Positions 1 through 5,885 of a DNA stretch of 6,181 nucleotides are shown here, one piece after another. The DNA lies in NCBI GenBank assembly GCA_002395905.1, contig DGVK01000111.1, positions 1 through 6,181 of the forward strand, given 5' to 3'. Within the stretch, counting starts at the first letter, position 1. Every line of letters begins with the position of its first letter. The notes beneath the pieces are model-generated. The model was not told where the DNA came from, ran no database searches, and saw nothing but the letters and a program-made list of their open reading frames with translations. The position numbers were made by a program, and so were the translations under genes. Source of the DNA: Verrucomicrobia bacterium UBA4286. GTDB lineage: Bacteria; Verrucomicrobiota; Kiritimatiellia; RFP12; UBA1067.

Positions 1-40
1 AAATACCTAATACTTTTGATCAAAAATACCTAATATTTTG
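1..40. repeat. AT-rich imperfect tandem direct repeat
   Basis: AAATACCTAATACTTTTG at 1-18 recurs as AAATACCTAATATTTTG at 24-40, differing by one C inserted or lost, with a 23-base period. The junction also forms the palindrome TTTTGATCAAAA at 14-25. The block is far more AT-rich than what follows. It may be a pair of protein-binding sites, or the edge of a repeat array or mobile element that begins left of the window. The sequence does not distinguish these. Confidence 0.6.
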
Positions 41-44
41 TAGC

Positions 45-92
45 GCGCCCCCGCAGGGTGGCGCTTCGCCCCCGGCGGGTGGGTGGGGGCGC
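45..92. repeat. GC-rich inverted repeat / hairpin region
   Basis: GCGCCCCC at 45-52 is exactly inverted by GGGGGCGC at 85-92. Between them is a small inner hairpin, GGCG (60-63) and CGCC (67-70), and two similar blocks, CCCCCGCAGGGTGGCG and CCCCCGGCGGGTGGGTG. This gives a strongly structured GC block directly before a strong promoter. No T-run follows the stem on the plus strand, so it is not a canonical intrinsic terminator in that direction. Confidence 0.5.
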
Positions 93-101
93 CCTCGCCA
101 G

Positions 102-131
102 TTGACAGCTAATCGGCGGTTTTACTATAAT
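102..131 (+). promoter_or_regulatory. Consensus sigma70-type promoter
   Basis: TTGACA at 102-107 and TATAAT at 126-131 match both housekeeping hexamers exactly, separated by 18 bases. Transcription would be expected to start near 137-139, at the foot of the hairpin at 137-153. This is the strongest promoter-like sequence in the window. It lies over 400 bases upstream of the large sigma-factor gene, so it may drive a short transcript of its own or a long leader for the operon. Confidence 0.7.
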
Positions 132-136
132 ATGCG

Positions 137-153
137 CACCTTTCGGAAAGGTG
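137..153 (+). promoter_or_regulatory. Hairpin at transcript 5' end covering a possible RBS
   Basis: CACCTTT (137-143) pairs with AAAGGTG (147-153) across the loop CGG, a perfect 7-bp stem at the expected 5' end of the transcript from the 102-131 promoter. The purine-rich 3' arm and the bases after it (AAAGGTGGGG) are the only Shine-Dalgarno-like stretch before the ATG at 165. The stem could therefore stabilise the transcript end or hide the ribosome site. The structure is visible in the sequence; the regulatory role is inferred. Confidence 0.4.
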
Positions 154-164
154 GGGTGCCAACA

Positions 165-287
165 ATGTTGAAACTGTCATATCGCTCAAATCCAACCAAT
201 CGGGTTCGCCTCTATCAGATGCGAAATGTGTATGATTGGTCGGGGGAGCTGATTAGGTGCGAGTGGAGCCGTCGTGTCCGGAACTAA
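165..287 (+). CDS. Possible 40-codon small basic peptide, unrecognised
   Basis: A reading frame from ATG at 165 to the TAA ending at 287 would give a 40-residue basic peptide, starting MLKLSYRSNP and ending CEWSRRVRN, with no signal peptide, membrane helix or motif that I recognise. A longer reading from a TTG at 102 is not credible, because that TTG is the -35 hexamer of the promoter and lies upstream of the expected transcript. An ATG at 132 sits at the -10 box and is also unlikely. A purine-rich stretch ends about ten bases before 165. A 7-bp inverted repeat inside the frame (195-201 with 234-240) could equally mean a structured non-coding RNA. The case for translation is weak; the main support is position just after a very good promoter. 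Confidence 0.25.
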   Translation: MLKLSYRSNPTNRVRLYQMRNVYDWSGELIRCEWSRRVRN

Positions 288-350
288 ACGCAAGTTCTGG
301 AAGTAAACGCGGGTTTATCCGATAACTTCTGGCAAATCCCTTTGTCGCTG

Positions 351-405
351 CGTGCGGAGGCTCGCATCGGTCACTGCTCCAACTCCGCCCTCCGCTCCGC
401 GCACG
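351..405. repeat. Imperfect inverted repeat, possible repeat element
   Basis: CGTGCGGAG at 351-359 is inverted by CTCCGCGCACG at 395-405 with one extra CG step in the right arm, enclosing a pyrimidine-rich loop with repeated CTCC/TCCG words. It could be a folded extragenic repeat. Its base composition differs from the flanking AT-richer DNA around 470-550. Confidence 0.4.
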
Positions 406-441
406 GTTCTACTGCGTACCTGCACCCGTGAAAAGCGGAGA

Positions 442-449
442 CTGTCCCC
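442..449. repeat. CTGTCCCC core, left copy
   Basis: CTGTCCCC here is the same 8-mer found (as itself or its complement GGGGACAG) at 5847-5854, 5889-5896 and 6172-6179. All four copies lie outside the two large genes. It is probably a half-site of an extragenic palindrome, and it faces the copies on the other side of the operon in inverted orientation. Confidence 0.5.
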
Positions 450-500
450 AGTTGGTTTCTGGAAACTGTAATTTGTGGCGATTACCCAAATGCGAGGATT

Positions 501-529
501 TTGACAAAGAATTTTGAATGGAATACGTT
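501..529 (+). promoter_or_regulatory. Candidate promoter for the sigma-factor gene
   Basis: TTGACA at 501-506 is followed after 17 bases by TACGTT at 524-529, a full -35 match and a 3-of-6 match to the -10. Transcription would start about 18-20 bases before the ATG at 555. ATTTTGA occurs twice (498-504 and 511-517) with a 13-base period, overlapping the -35 box, and could be paired regulator half-sites. A non-standard ECF promoter giving autoregulation cannot be excluded. Confidence 0.45.
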
Positions 530-554
530 TAGGGTGGGTCTATATTAGTGTAAG

Positions 555-3101
555 ATGAAAACATCATCCAGCATCGTGCGCGACATACTGGAAGATCGCG
601 AAAGAGGCGCGGCAAGGCTCCTTGCCGAGTATAGAGATCGTCTTTTTTGCGATGCGTTTGCGCTATGCGGCGAGAAATCTGCAGCAGAAGACCTGGTTTT
701 CAAGACTTTTGAGCGAGTATTGGATAAGATTGAAGATTGCCGCGACGAGCAGTCGTTCTATGCCTGGATGTATGCAATACTGCGCAATTATCATCTCAAG
801 TCGATTCGTGGGCGCATGGTGAAAAACACGGTTGCTGTCGGTGCAACCATCGATCTTGAGGCGCTAGACGCCATGACTACTGGCGGAGAGTCCGTGACCG
901 TGCCGATTGACGGGAGTATCATACGGGCTGCAGTGGAAGAACTGCCGCCGAAGATGCGCGAGGTGGTTGTGCTGCATTATTTTATAGATCAGCCTGTCGC
1001 AAAGATTGCAAAGATACTTTCGGTATCATCCGGCACTGTAATGTCGCGTCTTTACTATGCAAGACTTGCGCTCGGGCAGAAACTAAAGGAATCGAGACGC
1101 GCCATATCCATTATTATTGCCGCTACAGCCATTTTCGTCTCTTCGGTTTGGGCGGCAGGAAAGATTTCTGAAATCATCAGTGGTTCATCTATATCAGGCG
1201 GTTTGTCAGAAGATGTGATTTCGCGCAAAACGATGGACGATGAGGCCCCGTCTGTGCATAATGCGGATCGACTTTCAGCCGAATCATTGTCCGCACAAAC
1301 AGGAGAAGCTATTTCACAAAACCAAAATGAGGAAGAAACAATGAAAACAACGACAGCAAAAAGCAAACTGATGGGTGGAGTCATCGCCGTGGCAAGCCTG
1401 GCCGCCATGCCTGCGGCAGGCGGTGTGTACGACGATTGCGCGTGGTGGTTCCGCGGCGGACGCGATGCCGATTCGAGCGGCACGCTTACGGCCGGAGAAT
1501 TCTACGACGAAATCCATGCCGGCGATCCAGCGGCCGCTGCGCACGCCAACGCCGTTGTTTCGGGTACGCTCACATGCCGCGACGAGCCTGTTCGTCGTGC
1601 CTGCGACGCGCTTTCTGCTACCAACACGGTCCCCGTTGTCTATATCCCCCAAAATGGAAGTACTGCCACGGCATACGTGAACACATCCAGTCTGATGAAC
1701 GGTGTGCTTGACGGGCATTTCAATGCGTACACGCTCTTGTTCAGAGTTCGTCGCGAGCGGAACAAGGCGGCTAATGCTACGCAGACATTCGGATTGGTGG
1801 GATATTCGTCATACTATGGTACAGGCGGTCTCTTGCGCTTTGTGGGTAATGATGACACAGAAAACGACAAGCACATTGCTTATTACATCAACAAGACGTA
1901 CTGGACTCAGGAATACACGACTCTGAAGATTCCAGCAGACGAATGGGTTGACATTGCAGTCGTGGTTTCGGGTACGAAAGTTCGCATCGGCGTCGCCCGG
2001 CCGACTGCAAGCTCCAGTGCAAAAGGCATTGTCTTCGAAGAGAAGACATTCTCTGCTGATGTGATGCCGCAAAAGGGCAAGGGCGATTGGGGCCTTTTTG
2101 CGGAAGGTGCGTCTGCGGGCAGCTTCTTCAACGGCAGCTGTCAGCAGGTCGCGGTTTGGCCGCGTGCGCTGAGCGACGCGGAAGTTGTCGAGGCATTTGG
2201 TTTTCCTCGTCCATCCGTCTGGCAGGTTGGGTTGGAGAACGGCGGTTCCAATGAATTTTCTTCCACTCACGTTGCATCGCAGACGATAGACGTGCAAAAA
2301 CCGTGGCACGACGTTTCGCCGGTCCTCAACGCCGGTGAAAGCCGCACCGTTGCATTCCCGCTTCGCGCCGAGGAGGTAGATGCCGGGGCGCAGGTTCTTT
2401 TGATCAAGCCGCTATCCGGCAGTGCGACGCTTTCGGTTACGATAAACGGTCAAAGCGTAGGATCGAAATCCGTTCAGGCGGGATTGTCCCAGCATTGGTT
2501 CGTTCCAAAGGCCAAGCTGAGGCGTGACACGAACGAGCTTGTGATTTCCCGCATAGATTCAGGCAATGCTTCGCTTGAGATCGACATGATGCAGATGTCC
2601 GGCAGCTGGCAGCTTGGAGGCTACGGAAACGCATGGGACGATTTTGCCAACGAGGGCTATGTAACGCCGAACCTGGAAACCACGGCCGACATGAACCCGC
2701 AACATTTTCCGCGCGTAGTTGGTCCGGCGGCATCTAGCACCGTAAAGTCCAGCCAGAAGATTCGCGTATGGATTCCGAAGGCTGTGGCGGACAGATGTCA
2801 GACGTTGCTCAGAATTGATTCGTGGCTTACCGGCGCAAGTTTGCCGGTCGGCGGCGACGGATGGGTGAAGCTGTACGTGAACGGCGTCGAGAAGATGACG
2901 CTGCATCAGGGCGCCGCTGTGGCAACCTCGTCGACTGCAGGTCAAGACCAGGTAGAATTCAGTCCAGGCGAATTGCAGGCTGGATGGAACGAATTTGACC
3001 TTCGCGGCTCAAGCGTGAGCAGCAGCGCATACTACCTTTTCGACTATATTCGATTCTCTGTCCTTAAAGAGTTGCGCGGATTCATGGTGATCGTCAAATA
3101 A
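555..3101 (+). CDS. Transmembrane ECF sigma factor fused to EF-hand/LamG-like ectodomain
   Basis: The 848-residue product joins a transcription factor to a lectin-like ectodomain. Sigma region 2 spans about 20-87 (AEDLVFKTFERVL, then FYAWMYAILRNYHLKS). Region 4 spans about 123-178, with LPPKMREVVVLHYF and the helix-turn-helix IAKILSVSSGTVMSRL. Complete ECF factors are about 160-200 residues, so this part looks whole. RRA then ISIIIAATAIFVSSVWA (184-200) forms one helix with positive charge on the sigma side, predicting N-in, C-out. A hydrophilic Ser/Glu/Asp linker (203-262) leads to a second hydrophobic, signal-peptide-like start at Met263. Next are an EF-hand loop DADSSGTLTAGE (304-315), a LamG-like jellyroll (about 375-548, ending ALSDAEVVEAFG) and two beta-sandwiches (about 555-683 and 685-838). 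No strong Shine-Dalgarno precedes 555; that ATG is chosen because sigma region 2 begins soon after it. Hand-counted GC rises from 40-45% (1261-1380) to 68% (1381-1500) at the junction. The role as a glycan-responsive sigma factor is inferred. Confidence 0.85.
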   Translation: MKTSSSIVRDILEDRERGAARLLAEYRDRLFCDAFALCGEKSAAEDLVFKTFERVLDKIEDCRDEQSFYAWMYAILRNYHLKSIRGRMVKNTVAVGATIDLEALDAMTTGGESVTVPIDGSIIRAAVEELPPKMREVVVLHYFIDQPVAKIAKILSVSSGTVMSRLYYARLALGQKLKESRRAISIIIAATAIFVSSVWAAGKISEIISGSSISGGLSEDVISRKTMDDEAPSVHNADRLSAESLSAQTGEAISQNQNEEETMKTTTAKSKLMGGVIAVASLAAMPAAGGVYDDCAWWFRGGRDADSSGTLTAGEFYDEIHAGDPAAAAHANAVVSGTLTCRDEPVRRACDALSATNTVPVVYIPQNGSTATAYVNTSSLMNGVLDGHFNAYTLLFRVRRERNKAANATQTFGLVGYSSYYGTGGLLRFVGNDDTENDKHIAYYINKTYWTQEYTTLKIPADEWVDIAVVVSGTKVRIGVARPTASSSAKGIVFEEKTFSADVMPQKGKGDWGLFAEGASAGSFFNGSCQQVAVWPRALSDAEVVEAFGFPRPSVWQVGLENGGSNEFSSTHVASQTIDVQKPWHDVSPVLNAGESRTVAFPLRAEEVDAGAQVLLIKPLSGSATLSVTINGQSVGSKSVQAGLSQHWFVPKAKLRRDTNELVISRIDSGNASLEIDMMQMSGSWQLGGYGNAWDDFANEGYVTPNLETTADMNPQHFPRVVGPAASSTVKSSQKIRVWIPKAVADRCQTLLRIDSWLTGASLPVGGDGWVKLYVNGVEKMTLHQGAAVATSSTAGQDQVEFSPGELQAGWNEFDLRGSSVSSSAYYLFDYIRFSVLKELRGFMVIVK
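1329..1343 (+). promoter_or_regulatory. Internal Shine-Dalgarno and in-frame ATG
   Basis: GAGGAAG at 1329-1335 lies five bases before an ATG at 1341-1343 that is in frame with the sigma-factor reading frame (codon 263). It is a better ribosome site than the one before 555. The codons that follow encode a basic start and a hydrophobic core typical of a signal peptide, which is what a genuine gene start would look like. Confidence 0.6.
1341..3101 (+). CDS. Probable internally initiated secreted LamG-like protein
   Basis: Starting at Met263 of the fusion gives a 586-residue protein beginning MKTTTAKSKLMGGVIAVASL. It has three lysines, a hydrophobic core and small residues (AAMPAAGG) suited to signal peptidase cleavage; there is no lipobox cysteine. 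The mature protein would hold the YDDCAWWFRGG motif, the EF-hand loop, the LamG-like jellyroll and the two beta-sandwich modules, a plausible periplasmic, outer-membrane or secreted glycan-binding protein. The linker before it and the second export-like segment make little sense in one polypeptide: a helix at 184-200 already exports the C-terminus, and a second inserted helix would send it back to the cytoplasm. Either both products are made, or two ancestral genes have merged by loss of the sigma-factor stop codon. The short C-terminal tail ends FMVIVK, too short for a membrane anchor. Confidence 0.5.
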   Translation: MKTTTAKSKLMGGVIAVASLAAMPAAGGVYDDCAWWFRGGRDADSSGTLTAGEFYDEIHAGDPAAAAHANAVVSGTLTCRDEPVRRACDALSATNTVPVVYIPQNGSTATAYVNTSSLMNGVLDGHFNAYTLLFRVRRERNKAANATQTFGLVGYSSYYGTGGLLRFVGNDDTENDKHIAYYINKTYWTQEYTTLKIPADEWVDIAVVVSGTKVRIGVARPTASSSAKGIVFEEKTFSADVMPQKGKGDWGLFAEGASAGSFFNGSCQQVAVWPRALSDAEVVEAFGFPRPSVWQVGLENGGSNEFSSTHVASQTIDVQKPWHDVSPVLNAGESRTVAFPLRAEEVDAGAQVLLIKPLSGSATLSVTINGQSVGSKSVQAGLSQHWFVPKAKLRRDTNELVISRIDSGNASLEIDMMQMSGSWQLGGYGNAWDDFANEGYVTPNLETTADMNPQHFPRVVGPAASSTVKSSQKIRVWIPKAVADRCQTLLRIDSWLTGASLPVGGDGWVKLYVNGVEKMTLHQGAAVATSSTAGQDQVEFSPGELQAGWNEFDLRGSSVSSSAYYLFDYIRFSVLKELRGFMVIVK

Positions 3102-3113
3102 AACGGCTCGGCG

Positions 3114-5765
3114 ATGAATATAGCAGCATACATTCGCATCAATGCAGCCGTATTCTGGATGCTGCCGCTGGTAGCCGCCGCGGCGGCGCTTCCGCTTGAC
3201 GAGGCGTTGTGGGTTGAGGTGAATCCGCTAGGCGGGGTTTTCACGAACGGAACATACGAATGCCGCGGCAAGAACGTACAGGTGTTTGCGCGCGCGGCAG
3301 GCTTCGGAATTTCGTCGAACGTGACGTTTTCGGCGGATTTCACGCCAGGCGAAACGGGCGGTACGATGTGGAAGACAGCGGCCATCGCGCTTGAGGAAGC
3401 ACCGAACAGATACTGGCATGTGGCACTCGTTGAATCGCCTCCGCCCGTGAATTGGCGAGCGTTCGAACTTTCCGAGATGCGCGATGGCGTCTGGCAGGCC
3501 GACAAGTCGCTTGTGTGCGAAACAAACTATTGCATTGGTGCTTGGAAAAACGGGGAATGCTATCGGCTTACGATAAAAATGGGTGATGGCGTCGTGGAGG
3601 GCGATGTCCGGTCGTCCAGCGGCGAAACGGTGTTCCGCAAGCGCTACCGTCTTTCGCCAGGTGCCGTGGGATGCGGCGTCCCGGTAATAATGGGCGGGAG
3701 GCTTAATGGCAGGTATGCGAACGTCGAAATCGAGGCCGGCGCGGCAGTTCAATCTACAGCCGTGCCTTCGCCGCAAAAGGCCACGCAATGCTGGCGCATC
3801 GGATATGACGCGGCGGGACGCGCTCAGTTCATATCGCCTGACGGCGACAGTGTGTTCCTCGCAGGATGCGGCGTTGTGAATTATACCGGGGATTTTGACC
3901 TTGGCGCGAGGCGCCATGTATATGGTGACGCAATGAAGGCCATATATGGTTCCCATGAAGTCTGGGCGTCGGCGGCCGTGGAAAAACTGAAAGGTTTGGG
4001 ATTCAACACTATCGCGTTCTCCGATGGAATTCTGCTGAGGCGGGGCTTGATGCATACCGAAATGTTGAATTTCGGCGCGACGGTCGCGGCGTGCGACGAT
4101 GAATTGAACATTGTCGCAGGAAATGAACAGCCGTGCACCGCCATGCCAAACGTGTTTTCGCCGAAGTTCGCAGAATATTGCCGCTTCGTTGCCGGACGTC
4201 TGTGCTATGCGAACAGAAACGATCCGTGGCTGATTGGATATTATCTCGACAACGAACTTGCATGGTGGGGCGGCGGCCCGGATTTTCACTCCGGCGTGGA
4301 GGATGGCATTTTCAACGCTGTCGCAAAAAAGGGCGAAGACCACTCCGCGAAAATTGCATTGCGCGAGTTTCTGCGCCTCAAAGGGATAACCGATCCGGCG
4401 GCGGCATCGAGCGAAGCAAAGCGCGAATTCGTTCGACTTGTTGCGCGGCGGTATTTCGAGACTGCAACTTCGGCAATCCGCGAAGTAGACCCGAACCATC
4501 TTATTCTTGGTTGCCGTTTCGCGGGGTTGACCACCGCCGACCGTGTCGTTTGGGAGGAATGCGGGCGCTTTTGCGATGTTGTGTCCGTGAACTGCTATCC
4601 CATAGCCGACCTGAGTCGTGGAGTGATTCTTGACGGAGAAATGAGGTGGGCGCCTCTGTTGTCGGATGTCATAAAGGAGCGGAGCCGTTGGGCGGGTCGG
4701 CCAATCATTGTGACGGAATGGTCGTTTTCATCGCTCGAATCGCCGTGTCCGTGCGAGCATGGCGCCGGACAGCGTTTCGCAACCCAAAAAGAACGCGCGG
4801 AGGCCGCAAGCATATTCTTGAAGACGCTTTATTCGCTGCCGTGCGTGGCTGGTCACGTGTTCTTTCGCTGGTGCGACCAGCCACCGGGTGGAGCGAGCGG
4901 ATCCGAGTCGGAGAACTGCAACTATGGTCTTTTCGCGATGGACGGGAGCGAATATGAGGATATGACGCATGCCATGGCGTTGGTGCAGAAAGCGTCCGCA
5001 TACTGGCGACGCCAGCCGCCGCCTGAGCCAAGAACTGTCGCAACGCCGTCGCCAGGCGAATGCGCAAGCGCACTGGTGGACGGTAATGCAACCTCGCCGG
5101 TGTTTGCTAAAGATGCCAGCGGTGCATTTTCGGCTGACAATGGTTTGATCCGTTTGCATGGGTGCGTAGGCAAAGACGGATTGCGCATCTGCGGAAAGGG
5201 GCAGATATACGCAATGATATGCACTGGCGGCCCGCAGCCGCGCTGGCCGTCGGCAAGGCGCGTGGTCGAAGCGTCCGGAAGTGTTAAAGACGGTGTTTGC
5301 ATTTTGGATGTGACCTTTGCCTCACAGGCCGGCAGATATCATATGAAGGAGCGATATTTCCTTCCCGCCGGGAAGCGTACATTCGTCGCCGAGCACATGG
5401 TATTGACGAATAATGGCGACGAGGCGATTTCGCCCCCGCGCGTGTTTTTCAGCCTCGTGCCGGATGGAACGCCTGATGATGTGAGATCCACACTGATTTC
5501 GAGACCAAAACTGTTTTGGAATCCCAGACCGTCCGCATCTTGGTTGTTTCGGGATGGCTCGTCAATTTCGGCCGTTGCGCCGGAAGGCCTTAATGTGGAT
5601 GTGAGGCTGTTCTCCGAAAATGGAGTCTTCCATGGGGATATACCTTATGAAATGCCACGCACAGCCACCAGCGTCACATACATCGCTCCTGAAGAGGAAT
5701 ACAGTTTCCCCGAACATCCATATGTCACAATCAGCCTCGAACAACGGGGAGTCTCACGAGAATAA
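3114..5765 (+). CDS. Secreted clan GH-A-like glycoside hydrolase (agarase/beta-galactosidase-like)
   Basis: The 883-residue product starts with a signal peptide (about 1-26: Arg8, then a hydrophobic stretch ending in an alanine run), so it should be exported. Domains: an N-terminal beta-sandwich (about 30-215), a TIM barrel (about 225-632) and a C-terminal beta-sandwich (about 655-875). Barrel landmarks are NDPWLIGYYLDNELAWWGGG, with Glu381 as likely acid/base; DPNHLILGCRF (459-469); VSVNCYP (490-496); and IIVTEWSF, with Glu535 as likely nucleophile, followed by GHVFFRWCDQPPGG (580-593). The paired glutamates and the DNE-W signature fit clan GH-A retaining enzymes, nearest in feel to agarase (GH50/GH86) or GH42-type proteins; I cannot fix the family or substrate. 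It has 25 cysteines against 8 in the upstream protein. The gene starts 12 bases after the sigma-factor stop with no strong Shine-Dalgarno, suggesting co-transcription and translational coupling. An ATG at 3159 would lose the basic start of the signal peptide, so 3114 is preferred. Confidence 0.75.
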   Translation: MNIAAYIRINAAVFWMLPLVAAAAALPLDEALWVEVNPLGGVFTNGTYECRGKNVQVFARAAGFGISSNVTFSADFTPGETGGTMWKTAAIALEEAPNRYWHVALVESPPPVNWRAFELSEMRDGVWQADKSLVCETNYCIGAWKNGECYRLTIKMGDGVVEGDVRSSSGETVFRKRYRLSPGAVGCGVPVIMGGRLNGRYANVEIEAGAAVQSTAVPSPQKATQCWRIGYDAAGRAQFISPDGDSVFLAGCGVVNYTGDFDLGARRHVYGDAMKAIYGSHEVWASAAVEKLKGLGFNTIAFSDGILLRRGLMHTEMLNFGATVAACDDELNIVAGNEQPCTAMPNVFSPKFAEYCRFVAGRLCYANRNDPWLIGYYLDNELAWWGGGPDFHSGVEDGIFNAVAKKGEDHSAKIALREFLRLKGITDPAAASSEAKREFVRLVARRYFETATSAIREVDPNHLILGCRFAGLTTADRVVWEECGRFCDVVSVNCYPIADLSRGVILDGEMRWAPLLSDVIKERSRWAGRPIIVTEWSFSSLESPCPCEHGAGQRFATQKERAEAASIFLKTLYSLPCVAGHVFFRWCDQPPGGASGSESENCNYGLFAMDGSEYEDMTHAMALVQKASAYWRRQPPPEPRTVATPSPGECASALVDGNATSPVFAKDASGAFSADNGLIRLHGCVGKDGLRICGKGQIYAMICTGGPQPRWPSARRVVEASGSVKDGVCILDVTFASQAGRYHMKERYFLPAGKRTFVAEHMVLTNNGDEAISPPRVFFSLVPDGTPDDVRSTLISRPKLFWNPRPSASWLFRDGSSISAVAPEGLNVDVRLFSENGVFHGDIPYEMPRTATSVTYIAPEEEYSFPEHPYVTISLEQRGVSRE

Positions 5766-5885
5766 GGATGGTTTCGCATCTTCCATCTGAGCGGGCGAGA
5801 CTCTACGCACTCAAAGAAGGGCGGTTGCACTCTACAAGGACCAACCGGGGACAGCCTGGTTTTTGACCCTCCATTTTGCGCGGGA

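Larger units (their letters stand above)
288..500. other. Non-coding, repeat-bearing intergenic region
   Basis: I see no convincing gene here. The region holds two TAAACGC copies (285-291 and 304-310), an imperfect inverted repeat (351-359 with 395-405), a CTGTCCCC core at 442-449, and a short GTTT/AAAC hairpin at 455-466 with no following T-run. The composition and the repeat core resemble the DNA downstream of the hydrolase gene, so this may be a degraded repeat element rather than a regulatory leader. Confidence 0.5.

Noticed and set aside
1..40. CRISPR array
   Set aside because: Only two imperfect AT-rich copies with a 5-base gap are present, with no spacer-length intervals and no cas gene in the window.
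102..164. Extension of the small upstream frame to a TTG start at 102
   Set aside because: The TTG is part of the -35 hexamer and lies upstream of the predicted transcription start, so it cannot be translated from that promoter.
351..449. Riboswitch or tRNA-like structure upstream of the sigma gene
   Set aside because: I checked for conserved riboswitch cores and a tRNA cloverleaf; only an imperfect inverted repeat and short hairpins are present.
1055..2309. Several overlapping antisense frames over the LamG-like region
   Set aside because: No domain, signal or ribosome site was seen; they are shadows of the plus-strand gene.
3228..4499. Long antisense frame (423 codons) opposite the hydrolase gene
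   Set aside because: It lies entirely within the hydrolase, which has a signal peptide and catalytic motifs. The antisense product has no recognisable domain and a composition typical of the reverse strand of GC-rich coding DNA.
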